This document shows positions 37,720 to 47,731 of a stretch of DNA of 64,000 bases, one piece after another. A program made the position numbers and the translations under genes. Each line of letters starts with the position of its first letter. The first letter of the stretch is position 1. Below the pieces are notes generated by a model, which ran no database searches, was not told the DNA's origin, and saw only the letters and a program-made list of their open reading frames with translations. Origin of the DNA: Paenibacillus amylolyticus (lineage in GTDB: Bacteria; Bacillota; Bacilli; Paenibacillales; Paenibacillaceae); the NCBI RefSeq assembly GCF_029689945.1, contig NZ_CP121451.1, positions 3,038,001-3,102,000 on the forward strand, in the 5' to 3' direction.

Positions 37720-38268
37720 GTGGTAGAGCCGGAACTCATCAGAGCCGCTCAATCGGGCGATCGCGACGCTCTAATTACCCTATTGCGGGAGATTGAACAA
37801 CATGTCTATCGGACCGCATATTACATTCTAAATAATGAACAGGACGCTTTGGATGCTGCTCAGGAAGCGTTGATCCGAATTTACACCAAAATCAATTCAT
37901 ACGAAGAAAAGGCCCAATTCAAAACATGGGTACAGCGCATCGTCACAAACATCTGTATTGATAAATTCAGAAGAACCAAACCGTCCGTCTCCATTGATGA
38001 ACATGACATGGTTTTTCAGGATAATCAGGATGTGGAGTACGAGGTCATGTCTACATATGTGGCCCAAGACATTCAGGATGCGATCAACAAGCTTCCAGAA
38101 CATCATCGAACCGTTATTGTTCTAAGATATCTGCAGGACTTATCCTACAATGAAATTGCGGATTGTCTCGATCTTCCGTTGAATACGGTGAAATCTTATT
38201 TATTTAGAGCCAGACAGCAATTACAGAATCTACTACAGGAATATCAGAAAGGTGGTGTGACAGGATGA
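37720..38268 (+). CDS. ECF RNA polymerase sigma factor, SigW-like
   Basis: A 182-residue group IV sigma factor. Region 2 covers residues 8-90 (YILNNEQDALDAAQEALIRIY, then FKTWVQRIVTNICIDKFRR for -10 recognition). Region 4 covers 125-175 (INKLPEHHRTVIVLRYLQDL, then YNEIADCLDLPLNTVKSYLF, the -35 helix-turn-helix). The start is GTG 37720, with GAGGGGGA upstream. The stop overlaps the start of the zinc-finger anti-sigma gene, so the pair is translated together. It likely responds to envelope stress. The choice among SigW, SigV and SigM relatives is not possible here. Confidence 0.9.
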   Translation: MVEPELIRAAQSGDRDALITLLREIEQHVYRTAYYILNNEQDALDAAQEALIRIYTKINSYEEKAQFKTWVQRIVTNICIDKFRRTKPSVSIDEHDMVFQDNQDVEYEVMSTYVAQDIQDAINKLPEHHRTVIVLRYLQDLSYNEIADCLDLPLNTVKSYLFRARQQLQNLLQEYQKGGVTG

Positions 38269-39538
38269 AATGCGAAGAGGTGGTGGAATGGATGCACCGC
38301 TATCTGGATCATGATCTGGGTGAGGCGGAAACCGCTCAGATGCTACAGCATGTGGCGAAGTGTCCGGAGTGCGCCGAGAATTTTAGTTTACTCAGAGCTC
38401 TTTCCAGAGAACTGGAAGAGTTACCGCAAGTAAGCCCGAAATTTAGTCTGGTTGATGCAATTATGCCACAGCTTGATGCCATTGATGAAGCCCGGAAGGA
38501 ACAAAGCAGCACCGTACAGGAAATGAATCCTGTCCCCGCTACATTTGAGAATTTACAACGTTCAAGTGAGCGGAAAACGAAGCAAAAATGGCTTAACTCG
38601 ATGGCAGGACGTATGTCCATGGGTGCAGCGGCTGCGGCAGTTGTATTGGGATTTGCCATTTGGGGATATCAGCCTGAACAGATTGAAAATGCCGATTCCT
38701 TGCTGATGAGCTCTGGAGCTTCTCAAGAGAGCGGCAATGTAGATCAAAATCCTTTGCGTAAGAGTATTGAGAATGACTCTGCAGCTTCTTCCACACCTAG
38801 CAGCAATGATGTATTTGTGGATCAATCGAATATTTCACCAGCTGAACCGGATAACCAGGGGGAGAAACAACTCCTGAAGAGAACGGTGGAGAAAAGGTAC
38901 AGGAGCCTGAGGTTAAGTCAGATCCGGCACCTCAACAACCGGCTACCGAATCTAAGCCTGCTTCGAACAAAGGAGCACGAGACAATTCATCCAGTTCTCC
39001 TTCGACGGATAGCCAGAAGAGTCAGTCTCAGAACCAAGATTCCGAGCAAAAAAATCCAGATTCAGGAAGTGCGCCTAGAACTCCTGCAGATGGGGAAGAC
39101 AATGGAGTAACCGAAACAGATAATGGAGATTCCTTCACTTCTCAGATGATTGCACCAAATGGAAATGAAGATGCTCCAGCAGAAGGCAATTCGGCTCCTG
39201 ATTCCGGTGCAGGTGCAGACGCCTCTGGAGGAAGCAAAGGATTTGCTGCAGGATCGGATCAGGAGATGAGTACAACGGCAGCACCAAAAGAATGGAAATC
39301 ACCTGACGGCTCTTACGTGGTTATGCTTCTCGGTGATCAGATCAGCATCTACTCCAAACCTGCTAACGAACCGGATGTTCTAAATTTGGTTGAACAACGC
39401 AGTATAGAGGGGACACTGAAGTCAGCAAGTTGGTCGAAGGATGGTACCCTGTTTAATTACGAAACGGACAAGGACGGAACAATAGCAAAGAACTCGTTTA
39501 ATGTGCCTGCTGTTTCAAATGGAGCTCCTGCGAAATAA
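38265..39538 (+). CDS. Zinc-finger anti-sigma factor with long extracytoplasmic part (one frame break)
   Basis: About 425 residues. The cytoplasmic N-terminus has the anti-sigma zinc site: Cys3 in MKCEEVVEWMHRYLDHDLGE and HVAKCPECAENF (HxxxCxxC). A membrane helix follows (SMGAAAAAVVLGFAIWG, residues 125-141), then about 200 residues of low-complexity Ser/Asn/Glu/Pro sequence and a small C-terminal beta domain (EWKSPDGSYVVMLLGDQISIYS...SWSKDGTLFNYETDKDG). The frame breaks at GGGGG 38858-38862; one more G changes a Lys/Arg-rich reading into the acidic low-complexity linker and leads to the true stop at 39538. It should hold the upstream sigma factor until a surface signal releases it. Confidence 0.85.
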
Positions 39539-39702
39539 TTCAAATTGGGAGGTTCGCTCCTTCAAACCAAAGAACATTTTCAGTATGACAAGCATATATT
39601 GGAAGTAACAAAACGTCCTATCTCAGTTCAAACAACTGACGTCGTATGACCGCACATCGGCTTTTTCTAGAACTGCTGGTGTCTGCGTTTATATAGATGT
39701 AG

Positions 39703-39745
39703 GACAGGGGACCTTCATCCATAACTGGATGTAAGGTCCCTTTGT
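39703..39745 (+). terminator. Terminator after the sigma/anti-sigma pair
   Basis: GGGACCTT-CATCC pairs with GGATG-AAGGTCCC around ATAACT, followed by TTTGTTG. The stretch 39539-39794 holds nothing else clear. Confidence 0.7.
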
Positions 39746-39794
39746 TGTCTAACGTGTTTTCTGGTAGGATAAGAGGGATAAGGAGGCACCGTGA

Positions 39795-40810
39795 ATGGAT
39801 GTGAAAAGTGCAACAAAGGCAATACGTAGTGGAGAAACGGCTCCGATCTATGTGCTGTATGGAACGGAAAAGTACCAGATACAGCAATTTACGGATATGT
39901 TAAAAGAGCAGGTTATTGAAGAAGAACATCGTGATTTTGCGATTATTCCATATGATTTGTCTGAAACGGCTGTGGAGGTTGTTATTGAAGAAGCAGAGAC
40001 CGTACCTTTTTTGGTTCCACGCAAATTAATCATTGTAAGGGACGCGAGCCTGTTCACTGCAGGTAAAGAATCTAAGATAGACCATCAGGTTGATCGTCTG
40101 CTTACATATATGGAGAATCCGGCAGATTACAGTACGATTGTTTTCCTGGCCCAAGGGGATAAGCTGGATGAGCGCAAGAAACTGGTGAAGGCTGTCAAGA
40201 AACAGGCAGTCGTTCTTGCTTTTGCTCCACTTAGTGGAGATGAGCTGTTGAATTGGATCGTGAAACTGGCGAAGCAGCGTGATGTTTCCTTGGAGGCGGG
40301 AGCGGCGGAAACGCTAATCAGCTATGCAGGAACAGGTCTACAGACCCTTTCTGCTGAAGTGGACAAGTTATGTTTGTTCGCGGGAAATGGGGAACAATCC
40401 GGCGTGCTGATATTGAATCACTGGTTGCCCGCAGTACAGAGCAAAATGTATTTTCACTGGTGGAAGAATTGGCTAATTTGCGACTGGAGAAGGCATTGGC
40501 ACTGTTCTATGAGTTGCTGAAGCAGCGGGAAGAACCGATCAAAATTGCGGCTCTAATTGCGCGACAGTTTCGGATCATGATCCAGGTGAAGGAGTTGAGC
40601 CAACAAAGCTACTCCCAACAGCAGATTGCCAGTCAGCTTGGTCTGCATCCGTATGCGGTTAAAATCGCTGGAGAACAAGCGCGAAAATTTCAGCCGGAAC
40701 GTCTGAGAATGATTCTGAGTCACCTTAGTGAACTGGACTACCAGATGAAAACAGGAGCAGTGGATAAAGTCCTTGGTCTGGAGCTGTTCTTATTGAGACT
40801 TGGTGCGTGA
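39795..40810 (+). CDS. holA: DNA polymerase III delta subunit (one frame break)
   Basis: About 339 residues, the clamp-loader delta subunit that opens the beta clamp. It shows PIYVLYGTEKYQIQQF at the start, the AAA-like middle (TVPFLVPRKLIIVRD, STIVFLAQGDKLDERKKLVKAVKK) and the helical C-terminal domain (LEKALALFYELLKQREEPIKIAALIARQFR, then MKTGAVDKVLGLELFLLRL). The frame breaks at GGGG 40389-40392; a fifth G gives LCLFAGNGGTIRRADIESLV, the family sequence. AAGGAGG precedes the ATG. Also called yqeN in Bacillus, it lies in its usual place before rpsT. Confidence 0.93.
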
Positions 40811-40815
40811 ATAAC

Positions 40816-40873
40816 AAACAAAGCGACCTTTGCTCCATGATGGTTAGATCATCGGAATAAAGGTCGCTTTGTC
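40816..40873 (+). terminator. Terminator of holA
   Basis: AAAGCGACCTTT pairs with AAAGGTCGCTTT with an inner ATGATGGTTAGATCAT hairpin, followed by GTCAG. The stem is strong but the T-tract is short. Confidence 0.6.
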
Positions 40874-40904
40874 AGTGGCTTTGTACTTATCGAATCAGAT
40901 ACTA

Positions 40905-40942
40905 AAAAATCCTGAAAGCCTATGCTGTTCAGGATTTTTCCA
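40905..40942 (-). terminator. Terminator of rpsT (bidirectional)
   Basis: AAATCCTGAA pairs with TTCAGGATTTTT around AGCCTATGCTG; both strands end in a T-rich tract. It lies 24 bases past the rpsT stop codon. Confidence 0.8.
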
Positions 40943-40965
40943 TTGGATCGTATAAGTAACGCTTC

Positions 40966-41238
40966 TTACGCTTGTGCGGAAAGAGCGTTCAGTTTTTTCG
41001 CCAAGCGAGACTTTTTGCGTGCTGCAGCATTTTTATGAACCAGACCTTTAGTTACAGCCTTGTCCAGCTTTTTGGAAGCAGCTTGAATCGCAGCTTTTGC
41101 AGTATCAACTTCGTTACTTACCAGAGCAGCATCAGCAGCTTTAACAGCTGTACGGAGTGCAGACTTCTGGGAAGCGTTGAGTGCGCGGCGCTTGTCGCTC
41201 GTTTTTACGCGTTTAACAGCGGATTTGATGTTTGGCAT
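40966..41238 (-). CDS. rpsT: 30S ribosomal protein S20
   Basis: A 90-residue basic protein that binds 16S rRNA in the 30S body. The start [18 protein letters not shown] is the standard S20 N-terminus, and GGAGGTGA lies five bases upstream. Later parts: [43 protein letters not shown]. The upstream in-frame ATG (41247) overlaps the ribosome site and is rejected. It is read opposite to its neighbours holA and gpr, exactly as in Bacillus. Confidence 0.97.
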   Translation of the reverse strand: MPNIKSAVKRVKTSDKRRALNASQKSALRTAVKAADAALVSNEVDTAKAAIQAASKKLDKAVTKGLVHKNAAARKKSRLAKKLNALSAQA

Positions 41239-41412
41239 TACATTCACCTCCTGTAAGGCATTTGCATGAATACAAACGTTTCACAACTTAAAATATTCTA
41301 TCACGCTAGCATGTAAAATGCAACAGATATTCCTACGATGTTCGACATGCTGTATAAAGTAACTCTTTTTCCACACAATATGCTCAAATGCGGTAAGGGA
41401 GGCAGGGACAGA

Positions 41413-42413
41413 ATGACTTTGGATTTGCAAAACTATACAGTTCGTACCGATTTGGCGATCGACTCCAAGGAAATGGCGCAAGGTGGACAGAAACAGACGA
41501 TTCCAGGATTAAGGGAAGATGTAGAAAAAAAGAGGGTATTACGATTACACGTATTGATGTCCTGAATGAAGAAGCAGCCAAAGCCATTGGGCGGGTGAAA
41601 GGTCACTATGTCACATTGGAGGTGCCTTCACTGCGGAATGGTGATACTGAGTTACAGGAGCGAGTTGCTGCCGAGTTCACACGTGAGATGGAAGATTTTA
41701 TGGTGAAGGCCGGAATCAACAAAACCTCCAAAGTCTTGATCGTTGGTCTGGGCAATTTGAATGTAACCCCCGATTCACTCGGTCCTCTTGTTGTGGAAAA
41801 CCTGATGGTGACCCGTCAGTATTTCGAGCTGGTGCCGGATCAGGTTGCACCAGGGTATCGGGAAGTCAGCGCGATTGCTCCCGGCGTGTTGGGTACAACG
41901 GGCATTGAATCCAGTGACATCGTACAAGGGATTGTCGACCGTACCAAGCCGGATGCCATTATTGCGATTGATGCGCTGGCCTCCCGTTCATTGGAGCGTG
42001 TAAATACAACGATTCAGGTAGCGGACATTGGCATCCACCCGGGATCCGGTATTGGGAACAAACGACGTGGCTTGACCCAAGAAATATTGGGCGTTCCCTG
42101 CATCGCCATCGGTGTGCCGACCGTATGTTATGCGTCTACCATTGTGAATAATGTCATTGAGATGATGCGCTCTCACTTCCGCCAGGAAACGGATCAGACC
42201 AAACAGATCATGGGCCTGCTGGACGACATCGGTGAGCAAGATCGCCTGAGTCTGGTCAAAGAGGTTCTGGAGCCCTTGGGTCATGATCTCATTGTTACGC
42301 CGAAGGAAATCGATGAGTTTATTGAGGGCATTGCCAATGTTATCGCCACAGGGCTTAATGCGGCGCTCCATGATGCAGTGAATCCGGATAATGTAGCTGC
42401 CTATACCCATTAA
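41413..42413 (+). CDS. gpr: Germination protease GPR (one frame break)
   Basis: About 333 residues. This aspartic-type protease degrades small acid-soluble spore proteins at germination; it is made as a zymogen. The start MTLDLQNYTVRTDLAIDSKE contains the propeptide and the EMA/auto-cleavage neighbourhood. Conserved core: VGLGNLNVTPDSLGPLVV, GTTGIESSDIVQGI, IDALASRS, GIHPGSGIGNKR and the C-terminal VTPKEIDEFIEGIANVIA. The frame breaks at AAAAAAA 41525-41531; an eighth A gives EKKEGITITRIDV. GGGAGG lies ten bases before the ATG. A weak forespore-type promoter pattern (GTATA, 17 bases, CACAATA) at 41352-41380 is possible. Confidence 0.94.
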
Positions 42414-42431
42414 AACTGAAAACTGCTGCGA

Positions 42432-42468
42432 AGAAGGTCCGAATCTAGCGGACTTTCTTTTTTGTTTC
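42432..42468 (+). terminator. Terminator of gpr
   Basis: AGAAGGTCCG pairs with CGGACTTTCT around AATCTAG, followed by TTTTTG. Confidence 0.85.
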
Positions 42469-42557
42469 TGGAATCTTTCATTTTCCTGTTCTATCAAATT
42501 GGGCGGGCTCATAGAGTTGAAGTATAAGAGTTGTCCAGCAGGGAAGGAGACAGCAGA

Positions 42558-43851
42558 ATGAACAAGATATTGGCCTGGAATATTGGGAAGTGGAAAAAGA
42601 TGTCTGCACGTGCTGGCCATGGGCCGTACGTTGTTGTTGCTTATGATCATATCTGCCTTGTTTTTTGTTGTACTGGGCCTGGGGGGCATGGCAGAGAAAC
42701 GCTTGAATAACTCCCCCGTTTCTTCCATGAAAGGTTTTGCGAGCGCGGTATCAAGCCGCTTCTTCGTTGATATGCTCGGTATGGAGGTACCCCATCTCAC
42801 CCAGAAGGAACAGACCTCCGCCATATCCGGTGAGAATCTCACCTCTTTTGTTTTCCAATTGCTGACCAATGTTAATCCTCAAGATCCCAAGAGTCTGATT
42901 GCAAGAGAAATGCCGGGCATGGGTTCCAACCAGCCTGTTCTGCTCCGTCCTGGCTCTGGTAACGAAAAAGCAGAAGCTCCCGAAGATTATCAGCCCGGTC
43001 CCGGTCTTACGGATACGGCTTCCGCAGGTGGAGGAAAACCCGGTAGTGAGCTGCATGTTCCACCAGGTCAGGATAATACGGATCCACCTGATTCGAGCGA
43101 ATCAGGAGATGGAGAAGGCAAGGAAGATCCCCCAGGGAAGAATGGCGGGAAAGATAATTCAGGCTCACCGACGACAGGCAAAAAATCAATTCTTATCTAT
43201 CATTCCCATCCACGGGAAGGCTACAATCCATTACTGGGTACGAAAAGCGATAATCCATCATCAGGCAAATCAACAGGCAATGTGTTTCAAGTGGGAACCT
43301 ATCTCTCAGACAGTCTGGAGAAGCTCGGAATCGGCGTAGAACACGCCAAGGATGATTATCCGACCAAAGTAAAGGACTATAACTGGAACTATTCCTATAA
43401 GTACTCCCGTCAAACGGTAAAAGCGGCACTCGCTCAAAATGATGATCTGACGTATCTCATCGACATTCATCGTGATTCACAGCGTCATGGCAAAACAACA
43501 ACAACCATTAATGATTTGGGCTACGCCAAAGTGTATTTCATTATTGGACATGAAAATCCGAATTGGCGGCAGAATGAAGCCTTTGCAGCAAAAATTCATA
43601 AGAAACTGGAAGCCAAATATCCAGGTGTATCCCGAGGTGTTTGGGGCAAGGACGGCGGCGGAGCGAACAACGGAGAGTATAACCAAACTCTGTCACCCAA
43701 CAGCATTTTGATTGAGATTGGCGGGATCGATAACACAGGAGCTGAGTTACAACGGACATCGAAGATTCTTGCTGACATGATTGCCCAAGTGTACTGGGAA
43801 GATCAGAAAGTGGATAAAGCTAGTGCGAAGACTTCTTCACAGGGTGGATAA
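42558..43851 (+). CDS. spoIIP: Stage II sporulation protein P (one frame break)
   Basis: About 431 residues, the amidase/endopeptidase that works with SpoIID and SpoIIM to dissolve septal wall and drive engulfment. After the start MNKILAWNIGKWKKMSA there is a membrane helix (TLLLLMIISALFFVVLGLGG), a signature AEKRLNNSPV, a long disordered Gly/Ser/Pro linker (residues 135-205) and the amidase domain with ILIYHSHPREGYNP, YLIDIHRDSQRH and the Glu in NSILIEIGGIDNT. The frame changes between about 42580 and 42615; here one base is extra or two are missing, unlike most other breaks. AAGGAG precedes ATG 42558. Expected to be read by sigma-E. Confidence 0.92.
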
Positions 43852-43904
43852 GACTATGTATCTAAGAAGAACAAAATAGTAGAGAGTGACAGGAGGCAAA
43901 GCAT

Positions 43905-44273
43905 ATGTCCAGATTCGGTAAAAGACTGTTATCCATCGCTGTATTAATGTTGCTGGGTGTGCTGTTTGGAATGCAATTGGCTGGCAGCAACTTTCACATG
44001 GGCAATCCGGCAGGAGGCACGTCAACTGTTGTGACAACTGAGCCGACTCCATCCGTTACCGAATCTGTTCCAGCTGCACCTGTCCAAAAGGAGGTCAAAG
44101 AACCCCCGTTTGTGCCTGTTCAGTCCCCAAGCCAAGTGCTTGGGGCAGATCAGAGTAAGGCTCCCGTTGATGTGTTGGCAGACAAAACGGCTGGACTATT
44201 GCAGAATCTCTCACACAGTGGAATCAAGTGGGTGGTCTCTCTTTTAGCGGCGTTGCTGAATAAAATACCATAA
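43905..44273 (+). CDS. yqxA: YqxA-like protein
   Basis: A 122-residue protein in the place of Bacillus yqxA, directly downstream of spoIIP. It has one N-terminal helix with a small-residue tail (LLSIAVLMLLGVLFGMQLAG), a Thr/Val/Pro-rich extracytoplasmic linker and a C-terminal amphipathic segment (GLLQNLSHSGIKWVVSLLAALLNKI). The GMQLAGSN region at the end of the helix is the recognisable part of the DUF3679 family. GACAGGAGG precedes the ATG. Probably co-expressed with spoIIP; function unknown. Confidence 0.8.
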   Translation: MSRFGKRLLSIAVLMLLGVLFGMQLAGSNFHMGNPAGGTSTVVTTEPTPSVTESVPAAPVQKEVKEPPFVPVQSPSQVLGADQSKAPVDVLADKTAGLLQNLSHSGIKWVVSLLAALLNKIP

Positions 44274-44343
44274 TTGAAAGGTACAATAGTACCTCAGGGA
44301 GTTCATGATCACACTTTATTATCAAAGTTGAGACATCACGGGA

Positions 44344-44372
44344 TTGATGCACTCTGCATCAACTGTTATAAT
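44344..44372 (+). promoter_or_regulatory. Sigma-A promoter of lepA
   Basis: TTGATG, 17 bases, then TATAAT; the start codon of lepA is 37 bases downstream. Confidence 0.75.
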
Positions 44373-44409
44373 GAAGTGATTGACACTAGGCTGTTTCTGG
44401 GGGTAAGGA

Positions 44410-46224
44410 ATGACTGACATTCGGGTAAGACAACGTAAAATTCGTAACTTTTCTATTATTGCACATATAGATCACGGCAAATCAACACTTGCGGACCGGA
44501 TCTTGGAGTACACAGGTGCGCTGACAACGAGAGAAATGCAAGAACAAGTACTGGATCAGATGGATCTTGAGCGTGAACGTGGAATCACAATCAAGCTGCA
44601 GGCAGTAGCTCTGACTTACAAAGCAGATGACGGTGAAGAGTATCTATTGAATCTGATCGATACGCCTGGACACGTAGACTTCACGTATGAAGTATCACGA
44701 AGCCTTGCAGCTTGTGAAGGCGCTCTACTCGTGGTGGATGCGGCTCAAGGAATTGAAGCCCAGACACTCGCCAACGTGTATCTGGCATTAGACAATAATC
44801 TTGAAATTTTACCGGTTATCAACAAAATTGACCTTCCAAGCGCAGATCCTGATCGGGTGAAGCAGGAAGTCGAAGATGTTATTGGTTTGGATACAAGCAA
44901 TGCTGTTCTGGCTTCGGCCAAGGCAGGTATCGGAATCAAAGAAATTCTGGAGCAAGTGGTGCAGAGTGTTCCGGCACCTAATGGTGACCCGGATCAACCG
45001 CTGAAGGCCCTGATTTTCGACTCGCATTATGACCCATACAAAGGGGTAATCGTATATGTGCGTGTCGTTGATGGCAAAATCAAATCCGGTACCAAAATCA
45101 AAATGATGGCAACAGGCAAATCCTTTGAAGTCATTGAAGTTGGAGCATTCAAACCTCGCATGACGATCGTGGACGAGCTGAACGTGGGTGATGTTGGATT
45201 TATTGTTGCGGGGATTCGGCATGTAGGCGATACACAAGTCGGGGATACCGTAACTGAGGCTAAAAATCCAACACCTGAACCGTTGCCGGGTTATCGTAAA
45301 ATTAATCCAATGGTATATTGCGGTCTGTATCCGATCGAAACCTCGGACTATGTTGATCTGCGTGAAGCATTGGAGAAATTGCAATTGAACGATGCATCGC
45401 TCAGTTTTGAGCCGGAAACATCCAGTGCCCTTGGTTTTGGATTCCGTTGCGGATTCCTTGGACTGCTTCACATGGACGTAATCCAGGAGCGGATCGAGCG
45501 TGAATTCAACATTCCGTTGATCACGACTGCACCGAGTGTAATCTACCACGTGACACTGACCAATGGTGAAGTTATGCAAATCGACAACCCATCCAACTAT
45601 CCTGAGGTAGGCCGGATTGATTATGTTGAGGAGCCATACGTGAAAGCAGCCATCATCGTACCGAACGATTATGTAGGTACCATCATGGAATTGTGCCAGA
45701 ACAAGCGTGGCGAATATGTGAATATGGAATATTTGGACACAACCCGGGTTACGATTACGTATGAGATCCCGTTGTCCGAGATTGTGTATGACTTCTTCGA
45801 CCAGTTAAAATCAAGCACCAAAGGATATGCGTCGTTTGACTATGAGCTGTCCGGTTATCGTCAGTCCAATCTGGCGAAAATGGATATCCTGCTCAATGGC
45901 GAACAGGTCGATGCGTTGTCCTTTATCGTTCACCGTGACCGTGCCTATAACCGCGGACGCATTATCTGTGAGAAGCTGCGCGAGCTGATTCCACGGCAAA
46001 TGTTCGAGGTGCCAATTCAGGCATCCGTAGGTACGAAGGTTGTTGCTCGTGAAACGGTAAAAGCGATGCGTAAAAACGTACTTGCCAAGTGTTATGGTGG
46101 TGACATCTCGCGGAAACGGAAACTGCTTGAGAAGCAGAAGGAAGGTAAGAAGCGGATGAAGCAGGTTGGTAACGTTGAGGTGCCACAAGAGGCATTCATG
46201 GCGGTACTGAAAATTGATGATTAA
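44410..46224 (+). CDS. lepA: Elongation factor 4 (LepA)
   Basis: A 604-residue translational GTPase that acts on stalled or initiating ribosomes. G1 is [15 protein letters not shown]2 lies in [11 protein letters not shown]3 in DTPGHVDF, G4 in [10 protein letters not shown] and G5 in SAKAGIG. The LepA-specific C-terminal domain ends with [35 protein letters not shown]. The length and the uninterrupted frame match the family. It is followed by two hairpins and then a standard terminator before hemW. Confidence 0.97.
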   Translation: MTDIRVRQRKIRNFSIIAHIDHGKSTLADRILEYTGALTTREMQEQVLDQMDLERERGITIKLQAVALTYKADDGEEYLLNLIDTPGHVDFTYEVSRSLAACEGALLVVDAAQGIEAQTLANVYLALDNNLEILPVINKIDLPSADPDRVKQEVEDVIGLDTSNAVLASAKAGIGIKEILEQVVQSVPAPNGDPDQPLKALIFDSHYDPYKGVIVYVRVVDGKIKSGTKIKMMATGKSFEVIEVGAFKPRMTIVDELNVGDVGFIVAGIRHVGDTQVGDTVTEAKNPTPEPLPGYRKINPMVYCGLYPIETSDYVDLREALEKLQLNDASLSFEPETSSALGFGFRCGFLGLLHMDVIQERIEREFNIPLITTAPSVIYHVTLTNGEVMQIDNPSNYPEVGRIDYVEEPYVKAAIIVPNDYVGTIMELCQNKRGEYVNMEYLDTTRVTITYEIPLSEIVYDFFDQLKSSTKGYASFDYELSGYRQSNLAKMDILLNGEQVDALSFIVHRDRAYNRGRIICEKLRELIPRQMFEVPIQASVGTKVVARETVKAMRKNVLAKCYGGDISRKRKLLEKQKEGKKRMKQVGNVEVPQEAFMAVLKIDD

Positions 46225-46229
46225 ACAAT

Positions 46230-46326
46230 CTAATTTGAAATACATCACAGAATGTGTGTATTCAAACTAGATTAAGGAGAATTCAATTTCGGGTACATCA
46301 CAGAGTGTGTGTATCGAAATTGAATT
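46230..46326 (+). repeat. Two tandem hairpins with a shared loop after lepA
   Basis: Hairpin 1 (46230-46270): CTA.TTTGAA and TTCAAA.TAG around TACATCACA-GAA-TGTGTGTA. Hairpin 2 (46280-46326): AATTCAATTTCG and CGAAATTGAATT around TACATCACA-GAG-TGTGTGTA. The inner TACATCACAGARTGTGTGTA is the same in both, while the outer stems differ in sequence and keep perfect pairing. A partial third inner copy, GGGTACAACACAGAAT, follows at 46349. No T-tract follows either hairpin, so these are not ordinary terminators. Confidence 0.75.
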
Positions 46327-46380
46327 GTAAGACGTTTGCTTGCAACATGGGTACAACACAGAATATTAATAACTAAGCTG

Positions 46381-46410
46381 AAAGGGAAGCCGGATGGCTT
46401 TCCTTTTTCA
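46381..46410 (+). terminator. Terminator between lepA and hemW
   Basis: AAAGGGAAGCC pairs with GGCTTTCCTTT around GGAT, followed by TTC. Confidence 0.75.
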
Positions 46411-46428
46411 AATAGAGGGGGACTTGCC

Positions 46429-47613
46429 ATGACATTGGCAGCGCACAGCCGGAAGACAGGTGCACCCCAAGCGGTGTATCTTCACATTCCCTTTTGCACG
46501 AATAAATGTTTTTATTGCGACTTTAACTCTTACGTTCTGAAAGATCAGCCCGTGATGCAATATCTCGAAGCGCTGGAACGGGAGATGGAACATACAGTGA
46601 AGGCAAACCCGCCGGGTGAGATCAAGACCATATTTGTAGGTGGGGGTACGCCAACAGCTCTGAAACCGGATGAGATGGCGGTATTTCTTCGTTCCGTGAA
46701 GACATACTTCCCAAATTGGGCGGACGATATTGAATTTTCGATGGAGGCCAACCCGGGAACAACGGATGCAGAGAAGCTCGCTGCGATGAAAGAAGGCGGC
46801 GTCAATCGTGTCAGCTTTGGCGTGCAGGCTTTTCAAAATGATCTGCTGACAGGTATTGGCCGTATTCACAATACGGATGATGTATATCGGAGCCTGGAGA
46901 ACGCCCGGAAAGCGGGACTTCATAATCTATCCATTGATCTGATGTTCGGGTTGCCGAACCAGACTGTAGCGATGTTGAATGAGAGCATTGACAAAGCGCT
47001 GGAACTGGATCTGCCGCATTACTCCATCTACAGTCTGAAAGTGGAAGAGAATACCCTTTTCCATACACTGTATCAGAAGAATCAGTTACCACTTCCGCAT
47101 GAAGATGACGAGCTGGAGATGTATCTTCTATTAATGAGACGTATGAAAGAAGCAGGCTATGGACAATACGAGATCAGCAACTTTGCCAAGCCGGGCTTCG
47201 AGAGCCGCCACAATATTACGTACTGGCGTAATGAGGACTACTATGGTTTGGGTGCAGGTGCACACGGATATGTAGGCCGCGAACGGCATATGAATATCAA
47301 AGGCATAAATCCTTATGTGGAAGCTTCACGAGCAGGACTGCCTCGTCTGGATCATTTTGAGATTGCCCGCCCGGAGGCCATGGAAGATTATCTGATGGTT
47401 GGATTGAGAATGCTGGAAGGGGCTTCAGCCTCACGGTTTAGCGAACAGTTTGGAGAGTCCATGGAAGAAGTGTTTGCGAAGCCTCTGGGTAAAATGTTGA
47501 ACGCAGGATTGCTTGAGCGTACGGCAGACGGCTTCCGACTGAGCGAGCAGGGTATCCTGTTCGGAAATGACGTTTTTGCGGAGTTTATCGGGTCCATATC
47601 GCTGAATTCGTAG
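46429..47613 (+). CDS. hemW: HemW-type radical SAM protein (HemN-like)
   Basis: A 394-residue radical SAM protein, now regarded as a heme chaperone and not a coproporphyrinogen oxidase. It has YLHIPFCTNKCFYCDFNSY, which gives the CxxxCxxC cluster site without the extra HemN Cys, FVGGGTPTAL, SMEANPGTTD, RVSFGVQAFQNDLL and the HemN C-terminal domain (YWRNEDYYGLGAGAHGYVG). The ATG at 46429 has AGAGGGGGA upstream; earlier in-frame starts overlap the terminator of lepA. In Bacillus the same position holds yqeR/hemN, next to hrcA. Confidence 0.93.
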   Translation: MTLAAHSRKTGAPQAVYLHIPFCTNKCFYCDFNSYVLKDQPVMQYLEALEREMEHTVKANPPGEIKTIFVGGGTPTALKPDEMAVFLRSVKTYFPNWADDIEFSMEANPGTTDAEKLAAMKEGGVNRVSFGVQAFQNDLLTGIGRIHNTDDVYRSLENARKAGLHNLSIDLMFGLPNQTVAMLNESIDKALELDLPHYSIYSLKVEENTLFHTLYQKNQLPLPHEDDELEMYLLLMRRMKEAGYGQYEISNFAKPGFESRHNITYWRNEDYYGLGAGAHGYVGRERHMNIKGINPYVEASRAGLPRLDHFEIARPEAMEDYLMVGLRMLEGASASRFSEQFGESMEEVFAKPLGKMLNAGLLERTADGFRLSEQGILFGNDVFAEFIGSISLNS

Positions 47614-47626
47614 CTTGAAATTCTAT

Positions 47627-47668
47627 ACGCTCTGTTGTATATTTATTCATATTGATTTTACAGAGCGT
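47627..47668 (+). terminator. Possible terminator of hemW
   Basis: ACGCTCTGT pairs with ACAGAGCGT around an AT-rich 24-base loop, followed by GTTAATTTAAC. The stem is good but the T-tract is weak. Confidence 0.45.
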
Positions 47669-47731
47669 GTTAATTTAACAACTACGAAGTCAGCTTTCCT
47701 CTGGAAAGCTTGGTAATAGGAGGAGAGCAGG

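Noticed and set aside
41352..41380. Sigma-G-type promoter of gpr (GTATA, 17 bases, CACAATA)
   Set aside because: The -10 part is a poor match, so it is left as a remark in the gpr entry and not listed as a feature.
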